Source: Deltaproteobacteria bacterium (GTDB lineage: Bacteria; Desulfobacterota; Syntrophia; Syntrophales; Smithellaceae). From it: 64,000 bases of DNA. The position numbers and the translations under genes were made by a program. The notes under the pieces are model-generated. The model saw only the letters and a program-made list of their open reading frames with translations. It had not been told where the DNA came from and made no database searches. Positions 18,185 to 26,654 of the stretch are shown here, piece after piece. Where the stretch lies: contig JAKLGV010000018.1 of assembly GCA_022710585.1 (NCBI GenBank), positions 1 to 64,000 of the forward strand, in the 5' to 3' direction. Every line of letters begins with the position of its first letter. Position 1 is the stretch's first letter.

Positions 18185-19636
18185 TTAATTTTGTTTCGGC
18201 TCGAATTGGTTTTTTGCCGACCAGAAAGACGGCAGATGGCGCAGCAAATACATCAGGCTTTTGCGATGTTCCCAGATGCGCCCGCGGAATCTGCCGCGCC
18301 ACGCCTTGTCGGAGTAAAAGCGCTTCACATGTTCGTTGTAGAGTTGATCAAGTTTTTCTTTGGAAGCGATTCCCTTGGGGACAAAAACAAAATTCAGGCA
18401 GTTCATCAGCCGCCAGTCTTCATGAAAAGTTCCTTCGTGTTTAATGGTTGCCCAGAGTGGCGCTCCGGGAAAGGGTGTAAATTTCGCCATGTTCATGTCG
18501 TCCAATCCCAGTGAGATGATAAAATCCGACGTCCGCCGGATGGATGCTTCCGTTTCGCCGGGCAGACCCATCATAAACAGCCCTTTGACGCGCAAACCGG
18601 ATTTCTGAATTCTTTGCACGGTGTCGCGCACCTCGTCAAGCGATACACCCGATTTGTGCCGGGCCAGCATATCCGGATCGGCCGATTCAATACCAAGAGA
18701 AACCATCAGACATCCGGCATCCTTGAGAAGCTTGAGCAAATCATCATCGGTGTAGCCCACGCGCACGGCACAGTTGAAATGAATGCCGAGAGGATGACGG
18801 TTAAGCTTTTCGCAAAGATCGACAATGCGCTGACGGTTGGCGGTAAACAGGTCATCATAGATATTGATATGCCTTACGCCGAATTTCTCCCGCAGATATT
18901 TCATGTGCTCATAAATGTAAGCGGCGGAATTATAGCGAAAACCTTTTTTAAAAACGGAACGGTCGCAATAGGAGCATTGATACATGCAGCCGCGCGAGGT
19001 GATCATCGTCGCGCCCGGTGTGTTGATATAGCTGAACAGTGGCAAATGGTAATCGCGGGGAAATCCTTTGAGCTTCTCATAAGCCGGAAACGGTAGGCTG
19101 TCCAGATCGGCTATTTTCGGACGCGGTTCGTTGGCGATGATTTCTCCCTTGTTGTCCCAGATCAGGCCTTTGATGGCAGCGGGCTCAAGGCAGGCGGCAA
19201 GCTCGGCGATGGTTTCTTCACCCTCTCCGGCAACCAGAAAATCAAACGCCGGATAATCTTTCAGAAGTTTATCTTCCAGCGCGGAAACATGAACGCCTCC
19301 GCAAACGGTTATCACATCGGGTGATTGTTTTTTAATTGATTGAGCAAGATCCGCGGCATCGGGAAAAGATGATGTTGTCGCCGAAAAGCCGACCATCTGC
19401 GGCTGATGGGCAAGAATTGCTCCGGTTTGTTTCTGCAAATCCAACGGTGCGTCCGGTCCTAGGCAATCATAAACAAAAACATCGTGGCCTTGTTTGATGA
19501 GATAGGCGGCGATGGAAAGCAGTCCCTGCGGCACCATCCGGTTGGCAATGTCGGTGATGTCGCGCTTACCGGGAAACCAGTTGAATCCGCGCGGGTGAAC
19601 CAGAACGACGCGCTTTTGTTGACGGGAAGTGGCCAT
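18185..19636 (-). CDS. B12-binding-domain radical SAM enzyme (lipid cluster)
   Basis: A 483-residue protein with an N-terminal cobalamin-binding-like domain (about 1-150, with VCGGVHVSAL and AGEGEETIAEL) and a radical SAM barrel with C217/C221/C224 (CxxxCxxC in RGCMYQCSYC). The family includes methyltransferases and cyclases acting on unactivated carbons (BchE, HpnP, P-methylases). The start lies 2 bases after the stop of the ketosynthase-like gene, so it is translationally coupled to the ACP/ketosynthase genes. A role in tailoring the acyl chain is inferred from this position. Confidence 0.88.
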   Translation of the reverse strand: MATSRQQKRVVLVHPRGFNWFPGKRDITDIANRMVPQGLLSIAAYLIKQGHDVFVYDCLGPDAPLDLQKQTGAILAHQPQMVGFSATTSSFPDAADLAQSIKKQSPDVITVCGGVHVSALEDKLLKDYPAFDFLVAGEGEETIAELAACLEPAAIKGLIWDNKGEIIANEPRPKIADLDSLPFPAYEKLKGFPRDYHLPLFSYINTPGATMITSRGCMYQCSYCDRSVFKKGFRYNSAAYIYEHMKYLREKFGVRHINIYDDLFTANRQRIVDLCEKLNRHPLGIHFNCAVRVGYTDDDLLKLLKDAGCLMVSLGIESADPDMLARHKSGVSLDEVRDTVQRIQKSGLRVKGLFMMGLPGETEASIRRTSDFIISLGLDDMNMAKFTPFPGAPLWATIKHEGTFHEDWRLMNCLNFVFVPKGIASKEKLDQLYNEHVKRFYSDKAWRGRFRGRIWEHRKSLMYLLRHLPSFWSAKNQFEPKQN

Positions 19637-19638
19637 AT

Positions 19639-20634
19639 TTATTTTGTTGAACCCAGAATAAGGGCCTGTCTGCCGGATATCTGGACGTTGTAATGCGCAA
19701 AAAGAGCGGACGGTTTTTCACGCAGGACGTGCGCTATCCCGAAGGCGGCGGCTGTGGAATGAATACCGCAGCATGGAAGATAATCATAAATGTTCCATCC
19801 TTTTTGTTCCCATAAATTGAAGTCGGTTTTTTTCACGCGGAATCCCGGTAAAAGAATACGGCTTCTCCCTCCGACGGCCTTCTCCCGCGGCACGCTGCCG
19901 GATAAACTGTTATTCAATTTTAAAATATCTTCCGGAATAATAATTTTCTCACCGGAATCTACGGCCAGAATCTTACCGATATTTTTGTTCTCATCCCGGC
20001 CCAGCAGCAGCCAGGAGCTGCCTTCGCCCATCGGAAGCTCACGGGAATTCTTGCAGCACAGATTCACCCTTTCGCGGTATTCTTCGACCGTCGGCGTAAA
20101 AATATCACAGCCGCCGACCAGCGCCAGCTCGATCTGACCGCTATCCAGATAGGTTTGCGCCAGCCAGAGCGCCGACTCGAAGGATAATTCTTCCTGGGAA
20201 ACGGTCAAAACGGTTCCCGTGACGTCACAGATGCGCGCCAGAACGAACGCGGCGGCGTTGCTGACTGAATTGGCGAATTGATTGGGGCTGGGAAATCCCC
20301 CGCCGTGTTTGAACACCTCGGTGATAAAAGGCAGTATTTCATCGACATTGCCCAATCCCGTCGCCAGAAAGATGCCTGTCTTTTTTCCCTTCAGATAGTC
20401 GAGCGACACCTGCTGCAGACAGGACAGACCACCGCACGCCACCATCTTGATGAATCGGCCGGCGCGTCGCATTGGCTGTCCCATAACTTCATGGACCAGC
20501 GCATCGGCATTCAGCGGCAGTTCGCTTTCCTCCCAGAGCGCGTCCCGATTGGGCATCAGCGAGGGGCCGATGTAGCTTGCCGCAATGACAGGCACGGGCG
20601 TTTGTGATTCGTTTTGTTTGTTATCTGAGTTCAT
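19639..20634 (-). CDS. Ketosynthase homologue lacking active-site Cys (CLF-like)
   Basis: A 331-residue thiolase-fold protein, about 60-80 residues shorter than a normal KAS-II. The nucleophile motif is changed: where TACSSS is expected it reads SQEELS, with Glu149 in the Cys position. The first catalytic His region (HGTGT) is absent and the region around GIHSTAAAFG may represent the last His motif. This is the pattern of chain-length factors, which pair with an active ketosynthase and set chain length. It lies directly downstream of the intact ketosynthase, 168 bp apart, and upstream of the radical SAM gene. Confidence 0.78.
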   Translation of the reverse strand: MNSDNKQNESQTPVPVIAASYIGPSLMPNRDALWEESELPLNADALVHEVMGQPMRRAGRFIKMVACGGLSCLQQVSLDYLKGKKTGIFLATGLGNVDEILPFITEVFKHGGGFPSPNQFANSVSNAAAFVLARICDVTGTVLTVSQEELSFESALWLAQTYLDSGQIELALVGGCDIFTPTVEEYRERVNLCCKNSRELPMGEGSSWLLLGRDENKNIGKILAVDSGEKIIIPEDILKLNNSLSGSVPREKAVGGRSRILLPGFRVKKTDFNLWEQKGWNIYDYLPCCGIHSTAAAFGIAHVLREKPSALFAHYNVQISGRQALILGSTK

Positions 20635-20771
20635 AATTTTTTATTTTCCAAAATCACAACTGAATAATTTGTGGATGATCAATTTACCTCTTTATTAAAA
20701 CTGTGCTTTCCGTGAGCATCAACAAATCCCCCTCTGTCCCCCTGATATGGGGAGGGGGGGAAGATCGTTAT

Positions 20772-20794
20772 TCCCTCCTTTTCTAAAGGAGGGA
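20772..20794. repeat. Intercistronic hairpin, 10-bp perfect stem
   Basis: TCCCTCCTTT (20772-20781), loop TCT, AAAGGAGGGA (20785-20794), 9 bases after the ketosynthase stop. On the plus strand it is followed by a T-run, but the genes here run on the minus strand, where it is preceded by As, so it would not act as a standard terminator for them. A C/G-rich imperfect palindrome (about 20728-20760) follows. Together they look like a REP-type intergenic element or an mRNA-processing hairpin. Confidence 0.5.
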
Positions 20795-20802
20795 GAATTT
20801 TT

Positions 20803-21963
20803 TCACTCCTTGATAATCAAATAACTTGTGCACGTCCCGCCAAAGCCGAAAAATGTAAACAAGTAAGCACCGTCCCGCGCTGCGACATTGACCTGAGACG
20901 GAGCGAATCCGATTTCGGGATCGATTTCCGTAAAGCCGAAACTGCGCGGAATCAATCCTTCTTCGCAGCAGGAAAGCCAGACGGCTGTTTCCACCGCCCC
21001 CGCCGCGCCCAGCGTATGTCCCACAGCGCCTTTAAGAGAAACGACGGGTGGAAGTTTCTCACCGAATAGTTTCGCCAGACCGCGTCCTTCAGAAAGATCG
21101 TTATCTCTCGTTCCCGTACCGTGCGCCTTGATCGCCGCGACATCCGCAGCGGAGATCCGGGCTGACGTCAACGTTTGCTCAACAACATTGCTGACGGTGA
21201 CTCCGTCCAGACCGGCAGACGTCATGCTCTTTATATCATTGTATAGATAGCCCCCGGTGAATCTGTATTTCGATGAAAAAGAATTTTTCGTCTCCAGAAC
21301 CACAACAGCGGCGCCTTCACCGATTTGCATGCCGGCGCGTGTCGCGCAAAACGGCCGGCACTGATCGTAGTCGAAAAGCAGCAGGCTGGCAAATCCATGC
21401 AGCGTCATATTCAGAAGCGGCTCAAATCCGACAATAATGGCGCGCCGGGATTTTTTTCTTGTTAAAAGATCGGCGGCAACGACCAGGGCGTGCGAACTCG
21501 AAACACAGGCCATGCTCAAGGTCAGCGACAGCCCGCGGATGCCGTATTGACTGGCAATGAAATCCGCCACTTCACCGGGCCCCCGGTTGCGGCATGATAT
21601 GGCCGGCGATTCCTTGCCGGGATTGCCGGCAACCGCTTCGGTGAATTCATACTCATTGCGGATGAAGAGACCGCCTGTCGTCCCCACAATTAAACATGAT
21701 TCGGCGATTTCTTCCGCGGAAAGACTGCCTCTACGGAACGCTTCCTGAAGAGCGCTCTCCAACATGGCCGTCGATTTTTCCAGAGGATTGCCCCGGGGGG
21801 AAACTTCAAACGCCTTGAAATCCCTGCTGGTCAAATGAGAAGACACGCCGGCCGTCGCGGGCGAAACGTTTCCGGCAATCAGTCGGCGCGCCGATTCGTC
21901 AGCGCTCCAGCCCAGCGTTGTCACCGCGCCCCAGCCGCGCACATAAATGTCTCCGTGGTTCAT
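20803..21963 (-). CDS. Beta-ketoacyl synthase (active, KAS-II type)
   Basis: A 386-residue condensing enzyme with the full triad: C153 (MACVSSS), H281 (AHGTGT) and H316 (GHTLGAAGA). It should elongate an ACP-bound acyl chain by decarboxylative condensation with malonyl-ACP. The ATG overlaps the ACP stop by 4 bp, so it is coupled to the carrier protein. It is not beside fabD/G/Z, which argues for a dedicated secondary pathway rather than housekeeping fatty-acid synthesis. Confidence 0.9.
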   Translation of the reverse strand: MNHGDIYVRGWGAVTTLGWSADESARRLIAGNVSPATAGVSSHLTSRDFKAFEVSPRGNPLEKSTAMLESALQEAFRRGSLSAEEIAESCLIVGTTGGLFIRNEYEFTEAVAGNPGKESPAISCRNRGPGEVADFIASQYGIRGLSLTLSMACVSSSHALVVAADLLTRKKSRRAIIVGFEPLLNMTLHGFASLLLFDYDQCRPFCATRAGMQIGEGAAVVVLETKNSFSSKYRFTGGYLYNDIKSMTSAGLDGVTVSNVVEQTLTSARISAADVAAIKAHGTGTRDNDLSEGRGLAKLFGEKLPPVVSLKGAVGHTLGAAGAVETAVWLSCCEEGLIPRSFGFTEIDPEIGFAPSQVNVAARDGAYLFTFFGFGGTCTSYLIIKE

Positions 21964-22271
21964 CTTTTAACCTTTGGCGCTTCAATAATGAAGTCGGCCA
22001 GCGAGTCGAACGACTTCATGGCCTTGGCCGCCGTCGAAGCGTTCTTTAATTCCACACCGAATTCGTATCGTATTTCCATGGCGATTTCCATGGCATCAAG
22101 ACTATCCAGGATCAGAGGACCGGGCCCGCCGATAAAAGGCACATCGGTGGGTACCTCTTCGGGCTTGACATCGGTAATTTCGCACGCCCTGATAATCAGT
22201 TCCTTGAGCTTGAAAATCAGCTCCTCCTTCGAAGATACATTCAACTCCTTCAACTTCTGGTTTACATCCAT
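21960..22271 (-). CDS. Acyl carrier protein
   Basis: A 103-residue ACP with the phosphopantetheine Ser57 in LDSLDAMEIAM. The N-terminus is about 20 residues longer than FabD-type ACPs, and FIGGPGPL precedes the Ser motif. Start set at 22271 where AGGAG lies 8 bases upstream; longer frames would extend into the permease. Its first 10 bases overlap the end of the ABC permease gene and its stop overlaps the ketosynthase start. It presumably carries the growing chain for the ketosynthase pair and donates it to the BtrH-like protein. Confidence 0.9.
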   Translation of the reverse strand: MDVNQKLKELNVSSKEELIFKLKELIIRACEITDVKPEEVPTDVPFIGGPGPLILDSLDAMEIAMEIRYEFGVELKNASTAAKAMKSFDSLADFIIEAPKVKR

Positions 22272-23383
22272 TTGACTCTCCTTCCCGCTATCAAGAAACA
22301 AGCCAGCGCGAAAAACAGCAAGACGGCCAGTTTCGGCAAGATGATATTAAGGTTTGCGTTGCGCAGAAAAACATCCAGGTAAGACTGATGCGCCCAGTAT
22401 ATCGGCGATATCATCGCCAGTTTCTGCATCAGGGGTGACATAACAAAGTGCGGCACCATGATGCCGCCCAGCACACCCATCAGAATCGCGCCGGATGCCG
22501 CGAGCGTTGACGTCTGCTCCAGCGTTTTAGCCAGCGTCGCGATCAGGACACCGAAGCCGGTGGTGGCTGCCGCCACAACCAGGGTGACCGGAATCAAATG
22601 CCAGGGGTGGGTTCCCGTTTGAAAAGGGGTGCCGATAAGGGAAGGCGCGATAAAAACGCCGACGAACAGCATCAACACAAACTGGATGATATTGATGATG
22701 TAATAAGGAATGATTTTACCAAGGGCGATGGCGTTGGGGCTTACCGCGTATGTAAAAAGACGCTGCAGGGTGCCGTCATTTTTTTCCTTCAGAAAACCGA
22801 TGGACATGGGGATGGCGATGAAAAACATCGCGAATATCGCGTAGGCCGGAACCGTTAGCTGAAGAGGGTTGGGAACAATCATGTCTTTCCTTGTTTTCTC
22901 TGTGATCAGGCCGGCAACCACGGCATCGATGTTTTCGATACCCATGACGACTTCGACGGTCAGGCTGGCCATCAGCGACCGGACGGCTACCTTGTACCCT
23001 GTGTCAAAGACGGGGTCGAAATAAATTTCGACAGGGCTGGTTCCTGTTTCAAAGCCCCCGGGAATCACCACCAGCACCTGTGCTTTGCCCTGTTCAAAAA
23101 TACGGTCTTTATCCACACCGGGAGGCAGCTCAACCCGTTTAATCAATTTATTTGACGTTATTTTTTGCTCCAGCAGGTTCGCTTTCGGCGTTTTGCTTTC
23201 GTTCTCGATCATCGTGGAAATTTGCTTTTCATAGATTTTGTCCGCGTAGACTCCCTTAAACGCCAGCGTCATGAAAAAGATCAGGGCCAGCGGCATTAAA
23301 AACAGAAGCAGAATCGTCTGCTTATCTCGCAGCATGATGTGCATTTCTTTTTTAACGATTTCGGACAACTGCCTTTTAATCAT
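22262..23383 (-). CDS. ABC-2 type permease (lipid cluster exporter)
   Basis: A 373-residue inner-membrane protein with one N-terminal TM (about 23-45), a large extracytoplasmic loop, and five to six TM segments from about 175 onward, the YhhJ/ABC2 layout. It overlaps the ATPase gene by 8 bp and the ACP gene by 10 bp, so it forms an exporter with the ATPase and is built together with the biosynthetic enzymes. It ends in RRVKWM, leaving the C-terminus cytoplasmic. Cargo is unknown; the product of the cluster is the natural candidate. Confidence 0.88.
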   Translation of the reverse strand: MIKRQLSEIVKKEMHIMLRDKQTILLLFLMPLALIFFMTLAFKGVYADKIYEKQISTMIENESKTPKANLLEQKITSNKLIKRVELPPGVDKDRIFEQGKAQVLVVIPGGFETGTSPVEIYFDPVFDTGYKVAVRSLMASLTVEVVMGIENIDAVVAGLITEKTRKDMIVPNPLQLTVPAYAIFAMFFIAIPMSIGFLKEKNDGTLQRLFTYAVSPNAIALGKIIPYYIINIIQFVLMLFVGVFIAPSLIGTPFQTGTHPWHLIPVTLVVAAATTGFGVLIATLAKTLEQTSTLAASGAILMGVLGGIMVPHFVMSPLMQKLAMISPIYWAHQSYLDVFLRNANLNIILPKLAVLLFFALACFLIAGRRVKWM

Positions 23384-24116
23384 CGCGCAATCCTCTCCCT
23401 GTCTTCTCCAAGAAGAATTTTTCCAGATTGTCTATCGCGGCCATCGGTCCGTCAAAAATAATTTCACCCTTGTCCAGCAGCGTCACGCTCGAGCACAGGC
23501 GCGCGGCCTCTTCCATCATATGTGTGGATAACAAAATCGTCATCCCCGATGCATTAAGATGGCTCAGCGTTTCGTAAATATGATTGCGGGTTTGCGGATC
23601 GACGCCCACCGTTGGTTCATCCAGGAGCAATAGTTTAGGCGAATGCAGCAGCGCCACGGCGAGATTGAGGCGTCGTTGCATCCCGCCTGAATACGTGGAA
23701 ACAAGTTTTTGGGCGTGATCGGTAAGGCCGGTCTGAGCCAGCACGGCATCTGATCTTGCCGCTATTTGGTCCTTGGAAAGATTCGCCATCACACCGAAGA
23801 AGTGCAGATTTTCTAGGGCGGTGAGAGACATGTAAAGCGCAATGGCCTGGGGCGCGCAACCGATGGATATCAAGGCCTTGTTATCAGGCATCTTGTTTCC
23901 CAGCACAAAAACGTCGCCCGCATACCCTCTTAAAACCCCGGTGATAATTTTCATCAGCGTGGTTTTGCCGGCGCCATTGGGCCCCAAAAGCGCATGAATT
24001 TTTCCCTGCTCGATGGACATGGAGAAATGATGCAGAGCATACCCGATTCCTCCTGCCGATTGGTCAGCAGATGAATGATAAGAAAAAGATATTTGGGAAA
24101 TTTCCAGAGCCTTCAT
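23376..24116 (-). CDS. ABC transporter ATPase (lipid cluster exporter)
   Basis: A 246-residue nucleotide-binding subunit: Walker A GPNGAGKTT, Q-loop in CAPQAIALY, signature YSGGMQRR, Walker B LLLLDEPT, H-loop STH. CcmA/DrrA type, typical partner of ABC-2 permeases. The ATG overlaps the BtrH-like stop by 4 bp and the gene overlaps the permease by 8 bp. Confidence 0.92.
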   Translation of the reverse strand: MKALEISQISFSYHSSADQSAGGIGYALHHFSMSIEQGKIHALLGPNGAGKTTLMKIITGVLRGYAGDVFVLGNKMPDNKALISIGCAPQAIALYMSLTALENLHFFGVMANLSKDQIAARSDAVLAQTGLTDHAQKLVSTYSGGMQRRLNLAVALLHSPKLLLLDEPTVGVDPQTRNHIYETLSHLNASGMTILLSTHMMEEAARLCSSVTLLDKGEIIFDGPMAAIDNLEKFFLEKTGRGLRDD

Positions 24117-25168
24117 GATTTCAGTGTAGCAACAGTATCCCGAAGATTTTTAAAAAGTTCCTCTTCCCGTCCCGCGCAGATCAGCATCAATCCACCCGCT
24201 TTGTCAAAGGTTTCTTCACGTTTTGATTTACGCTGTTTGATGATACGTGACGAGACCACGGCAAATTCACGCCAGATGTCGCCTATGGCCGTCATTTCAT
24301 CGGATAATTCACGGAGCACTTTAGATCCGAATAATTCCCCCGCTTCCTGTAGAAAAGCCGCGAACATATAGCGGAAGCCCGCGCCTCCCGTGCCCATTTC
24401 TTCCTGCATGCGCAGTATATGAGCGAGTTGCCGGCAGGCTTCAATATAACCCAGCTTTCCCGGCCATTGAATAACTTTCCGGGCAACATAACGCATACCC
24501 TTGATGCCGAAAAGCGGTATGGGGATTTTAAGCATCTGATTGCAGGAATCCGTCATGCCGGTGATGCAGGCCTTGCGAATGTCGGGATTGGACGGAATGA
24601 ATAATGGATAATACATCAGGCCGCGTGGTTCCAAGGGTCCTTTTGCAAAACGCGCCCTCTCCATCTCGAAAGCCGAGCAGTCTGTCGTGTATTCCAGCAA
24701 GGCCGGATCGCTGATGCGAAAACCGTTTTCATTTTCATATAAAACGATAAAATTATGTCCGTTAAAATTAAAGCGGTAACGTCTGGGAAAGAAGGAAAGC
24801 CAGTACACATTGGTGGTCACCCCGACAATCTGACCGGTCCGAATAACGCGGCGCAGTTCATCCATGCCTTTTTGAGGGCTGCGAAAACGCTTTCTAAAAA
24901 TCTTTGCGTCCAGTCTTTTGGCGGCTTTTTTAAAAACCAGTCCCGGAATCGACCTGAACGTGGTTATCGGCAATCCCGTCCATTTGATAAACGGCAGATG
25001 GCCGAAGAAAATACCACTGCCGATACCGAAAATCATCGGCTCGGAGATATCAAGCCCTTTATCGCGGAATAAGGCCGATGAGACGCCCGTTTCACAATGC
25101 GCTGCTGTACCATGGATATACTTTCTGCCATTGGCTAAAGTTTCTTCAGTCACGAATTCTTCCGTCAT
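24113..25168 (-). CDS. BtrH-like acyl-ACP acyltransferase
   Basis: A 351-residue protein with the BtrH N-terminal domain and the DUF4872-like C-terminal region. The likely nucleophile is Cys25 in AAHCETG, near the start as in BtrH; the GIGSGIFFGHLPF segment and VGVTTNVYWLSFFP (a conserved loop before a possible His/Asp of a papain-like fold) follow. Butirosin BtrH transfers an acyl group from ACP to an aminoglycoside amine. With an ACP four genes downstream, transfer of an ACP-bound chain to an amine or hydroxyl acceptor is the natural inference; the acceptor is unknown. Start preceded by AAAGG. Confidence 0.8.
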   Translation of the reverse strand: MTEEFVTEETLANGRKYIHGTAAHCETGVSSALFRDKGLDISEPMIFGIGSGIFFGHLPFIKWTGLPITTFRSIPGLVFKKAAKRLDAKIFRKRFRSPQKGMDELRRVIRTGQIVGVTTNVYWLSFFPRRYRFNFNGHNFIVLYENENGFRISDPALLEYTTDCSAFEMERARFAKGPLEPRGLMYYPLFIPSNPDIRKACITGMTDSCNQMLKIPIPLFGIKGMRYVARKVIQWPGKLGYIEACRQLAHILRMQEEMGTGGAGFRYMFAAFLQEAGELFGSKVLRELSDEMTAIGDIWREFAVVSSRIIKQRKSKREETFDKAGGLMLICAGREEELFKNLRDTVATLKS

Positions 25169-25176
25169 GAAGGGGA

Positions 25177-25593
25177 TTACCTTTCTTTTGGTTTTTGAGG
25201 CACGGTTTTTAATTCTTCTTTTGTAATCGCGAGAGCTGAAGCGTAGGCCTCCAGTAGAGAGGGTTTGAGGCGGGCAAATATTTCCGGACGTAAATGCCGC
25301 TTGACGCGGAAGGCGGCAATCCCCGCCGTCTTTCCCAGCAATTGAGGGATCATCTGCCGCAGTTCCATATAATAAGCGAGCGGACTTTTCTTGCCGGCAA
25401 GAACCTCTTTTCTGGTTTCTTCCAGTTTGTTTAGATATTCACTATAGGCAAGACCGTTGATTAATTCATCCACATCCCAGCCCTTGCTGGGCACCATAAC
25501 ATATTTTCCCTGTTCATCAAGGGCGTAATTTCCTTTTTTTATTCCCTGAGAATAATCGAATACATCATCCTGGGGGACATCATTCACTTTCAT
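25177..25593 (-). CDS. Uncharacterised protein of the lipid cluster
   Basis: A 138-residue soluble protein, no signal or membrane segment, no recognised family. N-terminal half is acidic with tyrosines (FDYSQGIKKGNYALDEQGKY), the C-terminal half is basic and helical. AGGAGTAATCC precedes the ATG. It ends 8 bases before the BtrH-like start and so is probably part of the same pathway, perhaps a small accessory or chaperone subunit. Confidence 0.6.
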   Translation of the reverse strand: MKVNDVPQDDVFDYSQGIKKGNYALDEQGKYVMVPSKGWDVDELINGLAYSEYLNKLEETRKEVLAGKKSPLAYYMELRQMIPQLLGKTAGIAAFRVKRHLRPEIFARLKPSLLEAYASALAITKEELKTVPQKPKER

Positions 25594-25700
25594 GGATTAC
25601 TCCTGCCTCATTTGATTATCAATTTGTGTTTTCTTATACTAAAATCGGCAAAGCTCAAAGTAAAAAGTAATGAGACCTGATTTCCCGAACAGAACTTCAT

Positions 25701-26579
25701 TTAATTGATTTTTTTGCCTAAAAACGGCTCGAAATGATGCCATTCGAAGGGATGACGGCGGGCGAAATCCGCCAGATCATTCGCATAGGTCTGCGCGGAA
25801 TCCTGCACCGCTTTTTTTCTGTCCGCGCGTGTGGCGGCAACCACCCGACGACCCGGCGAAACTTTAATATGATATTTACCGATTTTTTCCTGATAGACAA
25901 AAAATGTCATCAATGGCGCGCCGGTCATCAGCGCGAACAAGTGCGGTGTGTCCGGGAATCTGACTTCGTGTCCCAGGAAATCAACCGTGACAAAAGACTG
26001 TTCCCCCCAGAGGCGGTCGCCGGTCATCGAGACAATGCCGCCTTCACGCAGAAAATTGATTCCCTCGATCAAAGCAAAGGGCGATTTTTCATCCTCTGTG
26101 GTCACCATCACTTTGATGCCGCTTTGCGCGAGAATCTGTTTTTGAATATGCTCAATCTGCTCCTTGTGCTTGGCGCCCAGATAAAGCATGATCGGCAGGC
26201 CTTTTTTATTGAGTGTCTGCGCGGCCAGCTCCCAGTTGCCGATGTGCGACATCAGCAGAACAGCCCCCGTCTTTTTCTGCACCGCCTCCTCCAGATATTC
26301 CCAGCCTTGCTTGATATATTCAATATCCGATTCATCGAAGCGGATAAAACGGTGGATGTAAACGTCGGTGAATTTGTGATACTGACGCCACGCGCACCAC
26401 AGGTGAAAGAAAAATCCGTGCTGTGGAAACAGTGTACGGTAGAACTCGAAACTGTTGGCCACGCGCACCGGAAACAGAAAAAAATAACCCGTCGCGATAA
26501 ACCAGGAGAAGATGCGGAAAAACCACAACCCCAGCCCCCTGGTTAGATAAAGCAATATTTTATAAGGTAATTTATTCAT
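25701..26579 (-). CDS. LpxL/HtrB-type lysophospholipid acyltransferase
   Basis: A 292-residue membrane-anchored acyltransferase of the LPLAT/lipid A late acyltransferase family. One TM at about 20-40; catalytic HxxxxE as H112-E117 in SHIGNWE. LpxL homologues move an acyl chain from ACP to a lipid acceptor on the inner leaflet. In aryl-polyene-type clusters such an enzyme attaches the polyketide chain to a lipid; a similar role is inferred here. Gap of 107 bp to the next gene downstream. Confidence 0.85.
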   Translation of the reverse strand: MNKLPYKILLYLTRGLGLWFFRIFSWFIATGYFFLFPVRVANSFEFYRTLFPQHGFFFHLWCAWRQYHKFTDVYIHRFIRFDESDIEYIKQGWEYLEEAVQKKTGAVLLMSHIGNWELAAQTLNKKGLPIMLYLGAKHKEQIEHIQKQILAQSGIKVMVTTEDEKSPFALIEGINFLREGGIVSMTGDRLWGEQSFVTVDFLGHEVRFPDTPHLFALMTGAPLMTFFVYQEKIGKYHIKVSPGRRVVAATRADRKKAVQDSAQTYANDLADFARRHPFEWHHFEPFLGKKIN

Positions 26580-26654
26580 ACATCTTTGTCTCGAAAGCGG
26601 GAAGCCAGTTTTATTTCAACACGAGCCAAGCAAAGCCTTGCCCTTTTTTAATTT

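Noticed and set aside
20701-20760. Possible G-quadruplex in the G-rich run
   Set aside because: Single G-run pair only; not four regular G-tracts.
25734-26546. Plus-strand open frame of 270 codons opposite the acyltransferase
   Set aside because: Shadow; the minus-strand protein has the HxxxxE motif and membrane anchor.
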